Assembly (NCBI GenBank): GCA_034008185.1
Contig: CM067081.1
Coordinates: 24,240,806 to 24,304,805 of the forward strand
Direction: 5' to 3'
DNA length: 64,000 bases
Source of the DNA: Gorsachius magnificus
Lineage: Eukaryota > Chordata > Aves > Pelecaniformes > Ardeidae
Part shown: positions 13,295-24,513 of the stretch, one piece after another
Layout of the letters: each line of letters opens with the position of its first letter
Position numbering within the stretch: the first letter of the stretch is position 1
The notes under the pieces: generated by a model
The model's database searches: none
What the model saw: the letters and a program-made list of their open reading frames with translations, nothing else
Told to the model about the DNA's origin: nothing
Program-made: the position numbers and the translations under genes

Positions 13295-14351
13295 TGTTGT
13301 GGTTTAACCCTGGCTGGACACCAGGGGCCCACCAAAGCCGCTCTATCACTCCCCTCTAACCAGACAGAGGAGAGAAAAAATAAATCAAAAGGGCTCGTGG
13401 GTCGAGATAAGGACAGGGAGAGATCATTTTATCAGTTACCATCATGGGCAAAACAGACTCCACTTGAAAGAAATAATTAATTTATTATCAATCAATCAAA
13501 ATCAGAGAAGGAGAGGAGAAAAACTGCTAGATCTTAAAAACCTTCCCCCCACCCCTCCCTTCTTTTCTGGGCACAACTTCACTCCCAGCTCCTCTACCTA
13601 CTCCCCCCAGCGGCACAGTGGGACGGGAATGGGGGTTGGGGTCAGTTCATCACACGTTGTCTCTGCCGCTTCTTCTTCCTAGGGAGAGGACCTGCTCCAG
13701 CATGGGGTCCCTCTCACGGGAGACAGTCCTCCACGAACTTCTCCAACGTGAGTCCTTCCCATGGGCTACAGTTCTTCACAAACTGCTCCAGCATGGGCCA
13801 ATAATTTCCACGGGGTGCAGTCCCTCAGGAGCAGACTGCTCCAGCATTGGGTCCCCTGTGGGGTCACAAGTTCTGCCAGCAAACCTGCTTCGGTGTGGGC
13901 TGCTCCCCCCATGGGTCCGCAATGGCTTGCCAGGAACCTGATCTGGGCAGGCTTCCCATGGGGTCACAGCCTCCTCCCTTCAGGCATCCACCTGCTCCGC
14001 GTGGGGTCCTCCACGGGCTACAGGTGGAGATCTGCTCCACCGTGGACCTCCCTGGGCTGGGGGGCGGGTCCGCCTCGCCGGAGCACCTCCTCCCCCTCCT
14101 TCTTCACTGACCTTGGTGTCTGCAGGGCTGTTTTCTCTTGCATCCTCTCACTTCTCTTCTCTCACTGGCTACTGAGCTGCAGCAGGTTTATTTTCCCTTC
14201 TTAAATATGTTATCCCAGAGGCGCTTCCACTGTTGCTGATTGGCTTGGCCTTGGCCAGCGGCGGACACAGGGAATACTTCTAGCAGCTTCTCACAGAAGC
14301 CACCCCTGTAGCCCCCCCACTACCAAGACCTTGCCACAGAAACCCAATACA
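13295..14351 (-). mobile_element. Solo LTR of an avian endogenous retrovirus (copy 1)
   Basis: The element begins TGTTGTGGTTTAACCC and ends ACCCAATACA on the plus strand, so it has the TG...CA termini of an LTR. It is flanked by a perfect 5-bp target-site duplication, tcacc, at 13290-13294 and 14352-14356. Read on the minus strand it carries a TATA-like box (TATTTAAG, plus 14200-14207) and an AATAAA polyadenylation signal (plus 13481-13486), which sets its orientation. Between these lies a long GC-rich part built from imperfect repeats around the words CTGCTCCAGCATGGG, CCATGGGCTACAG and GGGGTCACA. No gag, pol or env sequence adjoins it, so it is a solo LTR left by recombination between two LTRs. 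The related copy at 55249 keeps about 45 bp that are missing here near 14270. The family assignment is from memory. Confidence 0.9.
13481..13486 (-). promoter_or_regulatory. LTR polyadenylation signal AATAAA
   Basis: The plus strand reads TTTATT, giving AATAAA on the minus strand, about 190 bp before the 3' end of the LTR. The same signal sits at the matching place in the second LTR (55421-55426), which supports it as the element's own signal. Confidence 0.7.
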
Positions 14352-14356
14352 TCACC

Positions 14357-15483
14357 ACAGTTTGCTGGAACTAAGGAGATGGCAACGCTTTATGCTGAGC
14401 AGCAGGGAACCGTTACCTGCAGCCATTGCTCCCAGCTGTGCCTGTTTCTGCAGGCAGGGTGTGAGCATCCAAGGCACCCTCTGATTTGGAGCCATCTGTG
14501 TCAGCATTAAATGCCCAATAAAAGAAAATTTTGCATGTGAATAAAACACATGGCTGGGGTGGATTTGCTCCCCATCTTCTCCCTCTTCTTCATGGTTTAT
14601 AAGAGATGAAGCGCATGCTGCACGCCAACACCCATGCATGGTCTTTGGGATGCTCTCTGTGACGTGCCCAGCTCCCAGGGCCAAGCGAGGGCACACTGGC
14701 AGGCTTTCTGTGTTCATGAAATCACAAAATAATGTGTGGCCTCTGCTTGGTTCCTGGTAAAAAGCAGGGACACCAGAAAAGGGAAATGGCAGGGATGAAG
14801 GGAAATTTCCTGGTGTCCAAGCAGAAGCTGCAGCTGAGGGATTTTGCTTTTCAGCCAGAATTTCACCTGGCTGCAACCATCCTCCCAGCTCCTCCTTTGA
14901 CATGGATCTTGGATGACATATCCCTCCTGTAATTAAGTAATTATGTCAATTATGAAGGTGAGGGAAAATTTTCAAGCTTGTAGGTGCCAGCACAGCCTCC
15001 TGGAGCCAACCTCTCACCACACAGCCAACGCCTATGACTCGGGAAACCTTCTGTGTTGAGGATTAAACTCACCCCTAGGAGGGATGTGCCAGCACGAACC
15101 TGTCCACAGTCAGGGAAGGGCCAGGGCTGAGCTATGGCCCCGCAGTCACCTGCTCACCCCCGGCTCCCCAGTGTGGAGGAGCCTCTGGGTCTGTCCGTGC
15201 CCACTGACGGTCAGGGCTGCAGTGGGGGGAAGCTGCTGCCTCCATCCCTGGAATGCCACAACGTGCGGCTCTGCTGCATAAACTGCTGAGAAACCAATGC
15301 GTTTCTTTTTTTCCTGCTCCTTAAAAGCAGGCAAACAAACGATTTGACCCTGTGAAAGCCATGGTGTGCGCCACGTGCCTGTGAGCCACGATGCAGCGAG
15401 CGCAGCCCTGCAAGGGGCCGGGGCTGTGGGGAGACGGTCGAGGGGCCAGCAGCATCTGCTGGCATGGGACATTGAGGAACTAC
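14357..15483. other. Intergenic sequence, no gene recognised
   Basis: The stretch lies between the solo LTR and a CR1 fragment. Open frames on the minus strand (for example 14352-14903) have no recognisable domain and the first overlaps the LTR boundary. I see nothing else I can support. Confidence 0.55.
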
Positions 15484-15941
15484 TAGAGGAGTCCAGAGGA
15501 GGACTACAAAGATGATGAGGGGACTGGAGCATCTCCCCTATGAGGAAAGGCTGAGAGAGCTGGGCTTGTTTAGCCTGAAGAAGAGAAAACTGAGAGGGGA
15601 TCTCATCAACACTTAAAATATTTTAAGGGTGGATGTCACGAGGACGGAGCCAGATTCTTCTCAGTGGTGCCCAGGGACACGACAAGGGGCAATGGGCACA
15701 AACTGAAGCATAAGAGGTTTCAGTTGAACATGAGGAAGAACTTTTTTACTTTGAGGGTGACTGGCACAGGCTGCCCAGGGGGGTTGTGGAGTCTCCTTCT
15801 CTGGAGATATTCAAAACCCACCTGGACGATGTCCTGTGCAACCTGCTCTGAGTGACCCTGCTTTAGCAGAAGGGTTGGACTGGATGATCTCTGGAGGTCC
15901 CTTCCAACCCCTGCCACTCTGTGATTCTGTGGTTCTGTGAT
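15484..15941 (+). mobile_element. CR1 LINE 3' fragment (copy C), older subfamily
   Basis: Plus orientation. It contains decayed reverse-transcriptase C-terminal coding sequence ('aaagatgatgaggggactgg', 'tatgaggaaaggctgagag', 'ttgtttagcctgaagaag', 'aacatgaggaagaactttttt'). The 3' end is 'gttggactggatgatctct', 'cttccaacccctgccac' and a tail of TGTGATTC/TGTGGTTC octamers. The tail and 3'UTR differ from the copies at 2148 and 7453, so this is a different subfamily. Stops and frameshifts show it is dead. Confidence 0.93.
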
Positions 15942-17374
15942 ACACATCCAGAGGGAAACGCATGGAGCTCGGGAGCGTTTTCCCCAGGGGCTCCATGAAC
16001 ATCATGTGAAGGTATAACCTAAAGCATTCTGACAGCTCAAAAACCAGCTAAGCAGTAGCCAAAACTTGCTGGAAGGAGTAAAAGCATCGTCACCTCTGCT
16101 CCCCACTGCAGGATGGTGTAGCACTAAATGGGGCTGCAGCACAGCTGTGGGGCAGAGCCAGGGGCATCCTGCCCCACAGCAAGGGGCAGGAGGGGGGATC
16201 CAGCACTGCCGCTGCCTGAACCCTCCAAAATAAGCACTGGATTTCTACTGCATGGGTTTGTAGTGGAGCCTTTGGGTCATTTGTAAAGAAGGTCTTATTT
16301 ATTCATCAGGATTTGCCTTCACGTTGTGTCACCAACGGCCAATGGCCTCGCAGAGGATGGAGCAGCAGAATGAATGGCAGCCTCCAGGGACGGGGCTTTG
16401 CTGTGACAGAAGAGGGAAATGCCTTCGAACGGTCAGGCTGAGCTGGGGAACAGGAGTTTGAAGCTTTCTTGCAACGCGCCCAGCTCGAAAGGCAGAGCAA
16501 CGAGCTCAGCAGTCTGCAGGAAGAGCGGCAAAGTACCTACGGATAAGTGATCTCAGAGGGAGAGGAAGGAATATATTGATTCAGGGGCTCAGAGACCACT
16601 TTCACGCAGAGGATGCACAGGAAAGCCAGAGCTGTTTAGCTGAAGCCGTACAATTTTTCTGAAGCTGTGAGATATCTGCCAGAGGAAAAAGATGGCCCGG
16701 CTAGGAAACGAACCGCCTCATACTTTTGTCTCATAACCCGCATACTTTTTTGGGCAGAATCACCTGAACTGGAGACACTACTAAGCACGAGGGAGAAAGT
16801 ACATTATCCTTTTCAGGCCAGCCTTTCTTACATTTATTTTCGTATGGATTGCCTGCCTCGCTTAAACTAGAAGGCGAAAGCTTTTAAGTGTGCAGGGGTC
16901 CTTACTACCCGCCAGGCAAAGCCACCATCACTCAAGGCAGGGCTGGAGAGGGGCTTTCTCCTCCTCCTCCTCCCCAGCACACACACGCCACAGTTTTCCC
17001 CCCTCTTCCCGGCAGAGCCCTGCCGGAGGATGCTGCAGCTGTTCCTGCCCTGCTTCAAAGAGCGGGACTGGCTTTTTCCTGCTGCTGTGCCATCCAGTTT
17101 TTATACTCTCCCTGGTTTTAAGTAAGAAGGTTTCTGGCAGAATTAGGAATAAACAGCTTTGGATCTAGCAATCAGAAGCATCGTTTGATATCACTGCTCA
17201 CAGTGGGGCAATTTTTAATGGAAATATCTCTGTTTTTTTGCCATTGTGGGGAAACCATTTGGAAATAGATATGCACCAAGTGAGGCTGGGGCTGCTGCAT
17301 GTGTGAGAGGGTAAGTAATGGACCAAGGTATAGTTTGTAGCTCTGGCAATGTTTCAGCATTTCATTGATCTGAG
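15942..17374. other. Intergenic sequence, no gene recognised
   Basis: No gene, recognisable repeat or RNA gene. Short open frames at 16306-16500 (minus) and 16888-17168 (plus) lie in GC-rich pockets and lack domains. Confidence 0.55.
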
Positions 17375-17830
17375 GATCATATGATACTTCAGGATGGAAG
17401 GGACCTCAGGAGGTCTCTAGCCCAACCTACTGCTCAGAGCAAGGTCAGCTGTGAGATCTGGCCAGGTTACTCAGGGTCCAGATGGGTCTTGAAAACTTCT
17501 GAGGACAAAGAAACAGGACACCCTCCCTGGACAACCCACTCCAAGGCCTGGCCACCCTCACAGTGGACATTTTGTTGTGTGGCAAAATTGGATTTTCAGC
17601 CCAGCTGCCCCCAGCCAGGCAGTCCCCTGGTCTGCACCATTGCAGAGGGACAGGGCTTTGCATTTGTCCCTATTGAACCTCATGAGGCTCCTGCTGACCC
17701 ATTTCTCCAGGCTGCCTAGGTCTCCCTGAATGGCAGCATATTGACTGGAAGAGGAGACTAAGAGTAAGGCTGTGGGATGGCTGCTAGCAAGAGCAGACAA
17801 CAGCCCTCCAGTTTGGTCCCCAGCATTCCA
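17375..17830 (-). mobile_element. CR1 LINE fragment (copy D), older, internally deleted
   Basis: The plus strand starts with the reverse complement of a CR1 3' end ('aggatggaagggacctcagg', 'ctctagcccaacctactgct'). It ends with reverse-transcriptase sequence encoding LEKWVSRSLMRFNRDKCKAL on the minus strand (within 17558-17854). In intact CR1 several hundred bases separate these two parts, but here they are joined near 17590-17640, so this copy has an internal deletion. The outer boundary beyond about 17750 is uncertain. Confidence 0.8.
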
Positions 17831-19426
17831 AGATGTTATTTTACAACAGCCCAAGCTTGGTCATCACGCGATGTACCTGCACATCAGCCCATCTTCCCGT
17901 CTGTAATCTAAAGCATTTTGTGTACTGGCTTGGAGTACAGCAGTCCCATTTCCTCCCTCCCCGCTTGATTTGCAGGATGCGGTTCTCTGCTATTTTCTCT
18001 GAACTTTTTCTCTGATTGCTTAGTAATGACTGCATTAGAGCTAGCAGCTATTACTCTACACACAACTGCATCCTCAGAGATGCATACCTCATATGAGGAA
18101 AGATTGATTCCTGCTGCTGCAGCACAGCTAATCAATTTCAGTATTTCCTACATAAAAAAAAAAAAAAGAGTATATAAATGAACAGACCACTGGGACGGGG
18201 TCCATGCAGAGATACAACACGGGGAAATTACTGTAGGGTCTTCCTAAAGAAGTTCAGAGACCTGCCCATTCATAGTTTCCTGGTAGCACCTGAAAACCTG
18301 GCAGCCTCATCTCATCCAGGGTCTGACCCAGACCCAGAGGAGTAGGCAGAGGTCACCAGCCCCAGCCTCTGTTCACGCTTGGGCTGGCAGTCCCAAAAGA
18401 GAGCAGTGATGGAGTGGCCACAGGGGAGGAGATACAGCTCCTATTCCAGGCCTGGCAGGATCGGTGGCGCAGCATTGCCAAGAGTACCTGCTACACTGTA
18501 AGGCGACTTTTCTCATTGATGAAGTGAATTCAGAACTTCAAAGGGGTGTAAGGAAGGGACATCATGCAGGAAAAAGTGAAGTCTGTTGGATTCTCAGTCT
18601 AGAAATGACTAGGAGCATCTATTACATGCTTCTGCATCTTTAGTGTATCATACAGAATCTTTTTTTCCTTGTTTTCAGTTAAAACTACTGATTATAAAGC
18701 TAGGACTGCCAAGCTACTTTTAAGGACTGCAAGGACTAAAAGCACCTGCTTTGGTTGCGATTTTCATGACGCAGAAGAAAATGACAGTAAGCACAAATAT
18801 CCCGACGTGGGAATGGCAGCAGGTACAGGAGGGAAAGTCCTGATCTGCAGGTGCTGTAAGCGCCTACTTGTGACCCAGCAAGGACATCTGCTGAAAAGCC
18901 ACGGCCCCTGCTCCCCGCACCCGTTTATCTGCTGATAAACCCAGCTCTTCTCCCCTGGAGCATTTCTTAACACAAAGCTCTTTTCACACGTAGAAATTGT
19001 ACTCCTGCAAAGAAATAAGCTCAAGAGCTGCAGTTGTGAAGGACTATCAGATGTCGAAATTCAGCACCGGTCTCCAGAAATCAATACAATAGCCTCAATA
19101 CGACAGTCTGCAAAATCCCAAAGTGCCAGGAGCAGCATTATTTACAACCAGCCTTTTGTTGCTGATGCCAATGCCCAGACACCGCGGTATCCTGCTTTCT
19201 GCCCCAGCTGAATCGCACTTGGCCTTTTCTCCTCCCCCTCCATTAACCGGGCTACCTTTCGCCTTGGAAACCAGCATCTCTGACTGCAATTCTGCTTCAG
19301 GGGAGCTGGATACAGGATCTTTTTATTGTTCCACAAATACTTCACTTTAGTTTTGGCTGGAAACCCTTTCGACGCATTTGGCCAAACCGTGCAATTAGGA
19401 ATTCATACACCCCTAATTTAAATCTC

Positions 19427-19556
19427 CTTGCGTGGGTGAGCGTGGCCGCAGACGGCTGCCAAGACCCCCGCTCCCTCCTGCCCACGCCGGTGCCAGCACG
19501 GCTGGGGCTGCCCAAGGCTCGCTGCCTGACACGGGGCCGGGGGCACTGGAGGGCTA
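19427..19556. promoter_or_regulatory. CpG-rich pocket
   Basis: By eye I count about 11 CG dinucleotides in roughly 130 bp, at high GC, while most of the window is CpG-depleted. This matches the composition of a small CpG island. No TATA box or exon is evident, and promoter function is only a possibility. Confidence 0.35.
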
Positions 19557-19969
19557 TCAAACCTCCTCGTCTCCTCACTCAGCAGGTAAGACACTCGGTC
19601 CATGACTCTGCAAATCCCACTGGCTTTCCTCAAGGAAAGGTCTGGCGAGGTGGGGAGTGTTCATAGCTACAAGAGTCCGCTAGGTTTGTGTGCCCTGAAC
19701 GTTTTATACAGAAGGTCACCTTCTCTCCCCCCTCGCTCGCATATCCCAGGCATCAACACCTGCAGCGTCCCGGAGGTGCAGGAACTGAACCACTCACATT
19801 TAAATACCTACCAGCCGCTGAAAAGGCGAGTTGTGCATCAGATGCCAATTACATTGTGCTTTCAGAAGATTCATTATCTCCAGGCTCTTCTGTTTGCAAT
19901 GACCCACTGACATGAAAATTATTTTTGCCTTCATTTTTCATTTTTCCACCCGAAAAAGGAGAGGCATCT

Positions 19970-20075
19970 CTGCAGGTTTTGAAACGAGCCTGCAGAGATC
20001 AGAGGAACCCTTCACGTTTTCCCTGCAGGTTTTGGAATGAGCCTGCAGGGATCAGAGGAACCCTTCACGTTTTCC
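19970..20075. repeat. 53-bp tandem duplication, two units
   Basis: Units at 19970-20022 and 20023-20075 both run from CTGCAGGTTTTG to CTTCACGTTTTCC. They differ at three positions, all transitions (about 94% identical). Confidence 0.93.
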
Positions 20076-20344
20076 CTGGCTGCAGCGACATTTCAGGCTA
20101 GGGAGGATGTGAAGAAGCTCCACGTTGGCTTTCTGTTGGCCAGCTTTTCCCTCTCGGAGCACAGGGGAATACCTACACCTGCCCTCCAGGCAACTATTTC
20201 CAGCAGAACTGTTATCTCCAAAAAAAAAAAAAACGGAGCTGAATAACTTCTGTCCACCGGTTCCCCTTTCCAGGAAATGGGAGGAATGTTCTTTGCTAAG
20301 TTAAAGATTCGGATACCACTGTGCTGACCCAACATCTTTAAGAC

Positions 20345-20505
20345 CACATTTCCTTAAGCCGCCCATGCGCTTGTGCACGCAAGCCTTGCCGCAGCCGGAC
20401 CCTCCCGTAGGCGCAGGGAGCAGAGCCGCACGCCACCGACAAGCCAGCCCCCCTCAAAGGCAGGGTGGGCGTCTGGCACGTATGTAGGCGGCAAGTCACC
20501 ACACC
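20345..20505. promoter_or_regulatory. CpG-rich pocket
   Basis: About 13 CG dinucleotides in 160 bp of GC-rich sequence, next to the long minus-strand open frame at 20626-21651. It looks island-like; no core promoter element was identified. Confidence 0.35.
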
Positions 20506-20625
20506 TCCCAGCTGCCTTCATTTCCAGAGGTAATGAGAGGCTTCTCATGGCCGGGCCGCAGACTCTGGGGCTTAGCCATTCGTTTTCAGTTGATTAAAAC
20601 AGCCAGGCACAGAAGCGCACCCATG

Positions 20626-21651
20626 CTATTTAACATGAAAAAAAGCTTCTTCATAGCTTTTAACCACCAGGCAGAAGAAACTTCGTCTTGAAAGAGTGAA
20701 ACAACCTGTGTCAACCCCACCACCCCTCCAGTTCCCACCGGGATGAAGCCCAAGGGGGAGGCTGATGCCTTTGCTGGCTGGGAGCAGCTGCCAAGGAGGC
20801 AAACGAAAGCTGCGGGGCTCTGACCTGGTCCACCACAGGACCTTCTGGAAGCCCATCCTGCTGGTGGCAGCACGCCTCCGGGGAGCGCACGGGAGCTCAG
20901 GTGCGAGTGCCGTCTCTTGGCTAAGGGGGAGGCAGTGAGGCTGCTCCTTGGTGGACAGGCTGAGCCATGGCAGCACCCTGGTAATCAAGGCCAGCTGGTG
21001 AAACCAGGGCTGGAAGCAAAGAGGAGCAGTTGTGCAGCCATGGGAAGCTGGCAGGAGTGAGCTGCACTGACTGTGCTTCCCCAACCGCTCTCCAAGGACA
21101 GGGCTGGCTCCGGGTGTCCCAGCACCGCAGTTACGTCCCAGCCTCCCAACAGCGAGCTCAACATTATTCTCATTCTCATCACGGCAATCCTCCAGATGGT
21201 AAATTGCATTGGCAGCTGAGCAGCCCCCAGGCAAGTCCCTCCCAGGGTAGCCTAAGGTGCTGGCGGTCCCAGCCCTGTCCCGCTGTGACAAGGAGCTCCA
21301 GCAGGCAAGAGGAGGAGCATGGCCAGGTCCCAAACCACCTCCCCATGCTCTCTTCCCCTGCCCATTGCCCATGCTCTCAGGGCAGCCCCATGCCAGCGTG
21401 GTGCTCACCTTAGGAGCGGGGGCAGAGCCAAGAGTATTCCTGACCCATGTGTGTTCTCTCTGGAAAAGGACCCCAGCGGTTATGGCCCCCCTGCCACAGG
21501 AGGGACAGTAGCTCTTACCAGTTTGATCACCAGCCAGGTTCTTTACTGCACCACTCAGTCTTGCCTGACTTGAAAGAAGCAGACACAGCTGGAGCTGGGG
21601 GCTGGCCACAGTGTCATGAAAGGTGGGTCTGCCCTTGGCTTGGAAGCTCAA
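20626..21651 (-). other. Unrecognised 341-codon open frame
   Basis: This is the longest open frame in the window, reading from an ATG at 21651 to a stop at 20626. The product is rich in Gly, Ala, Ser, Leu, Pro and Cys and has no domain, signal peptide, membrane segment or repeat that I recognise. It lies in GC-rich DNA where stop codons are rare by chance. Other long frames overlap it on both strands, which argues against it being a real single-exon gene. It carries no CR1 or LTR motifs. A lineage-specific gene or the exon of a long noncoding RNA cannot be excluded, but chance is the likelier explanation. Confidence 0.15.
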
Positions 21652-22239
21652 ATCACGTTCCTCAGACTACCCGACAACGAGCAGAGCCATGGAGGAGTCC
21701 TGTCCGCGGCTCAGCAGGGACTGTGGCAGAGGCACGCCGCCTCCACATCAGTGACGCCTTTCTCCAGTCCTTGCCGTGGACTCCGCTCAGTAGAGTAGGT
21801 CTCCAGGGGTGACTGCTGCTCCCTGAAGCCAGAAGCACCAGGCTGGGAGAAAATCAGAACAACGGGAAGCTTGCAGATGAAGTCAGAGACAGTCATTGCT
21901 CAGAGGACAAGAAAAATACAGTCTGAGGCAGCCTTCATTTCTGTTTGTTGAGAGAGGACCTTTCCCAGAGAGGACGCTGGCAACCAAGGGTGATCAGGAA
22001 CCAAACGATTTGGCTGACATTGCTTAATTTACGCAAGAGTGCAAGAGAAGACTCTTGCATATTTGCTCTCCAGAAGAAAGCCCGCTGAATTTATTCCACT
22101 GAAAGGCAGAATGCTCAGCTGCTGGTACAGTTGCATCTACAGATTTGGTGGAGTCCCCTTGCCTGGGCCCTCTCCGACCTGCCACGTTGACATTTCCTCC
22201 CACTTCATACCTACGTGCTTTTCATCTTGCACCCGTGTG

Positions 22240-22350
22240 CGCAGCTGCGGCGCTGACGTTTCACTTGGCGAGGCTGCGGGGTGCGAGCTCCCCACCAGCT
22301 CCGCCGCCTGCTCTGGCAGAGCCATAACCGTGGCAACACCGGGGATTAAC
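22240..22350. promoter_or_regulatory. CpG-rich pocket
   Basis: A dense run of CG dinucleotides (for example GTGCGCAGCTGCGGCGCTGA and CTCCGCCGCCTG) in about 110 bp. It is the third such pocket in 3 kb. Function is unknown. Confidence 0.3.
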
Positions 22351-23447
22351 GATCCTTATTTAGGGACACGTGTGAGCTGCAGAAATTAAAGGACTGAAAC
22401 TCAATCTTTCTTTAATCTAGCCAGCACAGGTAACAGACAGATGCACGTAAGACAGACACCAATATGTATTTCCCTGTCTTGGTCTGGAGTTGCAGTATCA
22501 TCCATCTAGCATAGCTGACTTCCAGTATCATGGATTTATTTTTGTTTTTTTTTTTTTAATCTATCCTCTACAGGTAGTTCCACTCTGTTACTCTGCCTCC
22601 CGATGACTGGTACAAGGCCCCTACCCCCTTTTTTTGCCAGGCAACAACTGAAAGCCTCATGAAGCAACCAAATACCACCCCCTTCTGCCCCTCATTCACA
22701 ACCTTAGCCACATCACCCTGGCAATTCGAGTTGCCACACTGTGGGCTGTGGTCACCTCTTTCCCACAGCTGATCTTTGTGGCATGGGCAGCTGCTGGCTC
22801 GTGAATCTTGAGCTGCCATTTAATGGTTGATCCTATGGTAGGCACCTAAAACTTATCCCATTATTTTTTCTTGATCCTTAGTTCAAAGAATGGGGAAAGA
22901 ACAGCACAAGAAGAAAATTGTTCTCTGTTTCATCCCATTACCCTGCCTCTATTAAAAACAAAAATAGCAGCTAGAGAGTATTTTCCGGTAGAAGAGTCAA
23001 AACATTTACTACCTATAAATTCAGCATCCTCTGAATTGGTAAAAGGAGGGTGCTTTCATCCGGCACCCCCCAAGTGGCATGGACTTCTGCCCTAGGAAAC
23101 TGCAGCACACACCCTCCACCAGCTGAACACAGTAACTTGGTCCCTCCTGCCTGCTTCAGGGAAGCACAAACATCACCTTGGTTCTGACCAAAAGCCCTTC
23201 TCGGGAAGCAGCAGGCTTGTACAGACAAACTCTTACCGGGGTACGGGACATGCTTTGTCCCATGCAGGCTGAGGCCCGTGCACCTCGTGGAGCTGGTAAC
23301 GTGCCAGAAGTACTTTTCCTCTAGGAGCTGGGCTCTTCATTGAAAGTTAACGTCATGTCTGAAGGACAAAAGTTGCTACCTTGTTGAGAAAAAACCTGGC
23401 ATCACTCATTACAATAATTCTGAATTCTGTCAATTTTCATTGACACA

Positions 23448-23894
23448 ATGATCCATTTTCCTTTTCAACCTTGCTCAGCTCTTCTCCTCCAATTGCTTCT
23501 GGTGGAAGTGAGTGCCATTGATTTAATGAAAAACATTTCTATTGGATTTGAATTTGTCACCTCTGCTTCAAAGACAAACGTAAAAACCGGGCCAATAAAG
23601 CTACAAGACAAAAATAGAAGTTCTCCATCCATTTTCTCAGTGTTAGTCATAACTGGAGCTATTTTAATCTCTCATTCTCTTCCATCTCTCTATAACATTT
23701 CTGCTGTCTCATTAGTTTTGTTATCATTTTCCAAACCCTATGGAACTTGCAATACAAAGCGTTTGCCTACAATGCCCAGTGCTCAGTCCCGAACTGATCA
23801 GAGTAATTTTAAAACTCAGAGTTGTTCGAGTACTTTGCTTTCTCTAACCATGCCATCCTTTACATTCAAAATTGAACTTCCTTTGTCACTGTGA
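23448..23894 (+). other. Unrecognised 148-codon open frame
   Basis: The frame opens with a hydrophobic stretch (residues about 4-24) resembling a signal peptide, and has a second hydrophobic run near residues 63-92. The surrounding DNA is AT-rich, where a frame of this length is less expected than in the GC-rich parts. I recognise no family, no splice-site context and no repeat. It may be chance or a decayed coding segment. Confidence 0.15.
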
Positions 23895-24219
23895 TCCATT
23901 CCACGGTACCACAAAATTTTCCTTATTTTTGTGAGCATATCTTTGATAACCTTCACCATTTTCCATCTCACTGGTCATTCCTTTTCCAGATCAATTTTAA
24001 AAAGCCCTTATCAATTAAAAAAAAAGTCAATCATAACTATTAGAAAAACACAGAGTATAAAGAGGGTTTTTTAATTTTACAGTCTAGTATAATAAATTAG
24101 TATGCAAATTAGCTTTTACATTGTAAAACCCTTCACAGGTACATACACACAGCACAGGAAGATAATTCTGCTACTACCTCATGAGGATTTTTAACAACTT
24201 ATTATCATGAACCATATAT

Positions 24220-24513
24220 CAGTCTCTTCTCCCAGGTAACGGGCAATAGGACGAGGGGAAATGGCCTCAAGTTGCACCAGGGCAGGTCTAGGTTGGACAT
24301 TAGGAAAAATTTTTTCACCAAAAGGGTTGTCAAGCATTGGAATGGGCTGCCCGGGGAAGTGGTGGTGTCCCCATCCCTGGAGGTATTTAAAAGAAGGGTA
24401 GATGAGGTGCTTAGGGTCATGGTTTAGTGGTGGGATGGCAGGGTTGGGTTAACGGTTGGACTTGATGATCTTAAAGGTGTTTTCCAACCTAAACAATTCC
24501 ATGCTTCTGTGAT
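24220..24513 (+). mobile_element. CR1 LINE 3' fragment (copy E)
   Basis: Plus orientation. It starts at the reverse-transcriptase C-terminus ('ctcttctcccaggtaac', 'gaggggaaatggcctcaag', 'aggttggacattaggaaaa'), runs through 'ggaggtatttaaaaga' and 'gatgatcttaaaggtg', and ends in a degraded octamer tail (ATTCCATG CTTCTGTG ATT). Same subfamily as copies A, B, F and G. Confidence 0.95.

Larger units (their letters stand above)
17831..24219. other. Intergenic sequence with CpG-rich pockets, no gene proven
   Basis: About 6.4 kb without a recognised gene. It holds three CpG-rich pockets (19427, 20345 and 22240), a 53-bp tandem duplication (19970) and two long unrecognised open frames (20626-21651 minus; 23448-23894 plus), each listed separately. 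If a promoter for an unannotated transcript exists in the window outside UBL3, this is the most likely place. Confidence 0.5.
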
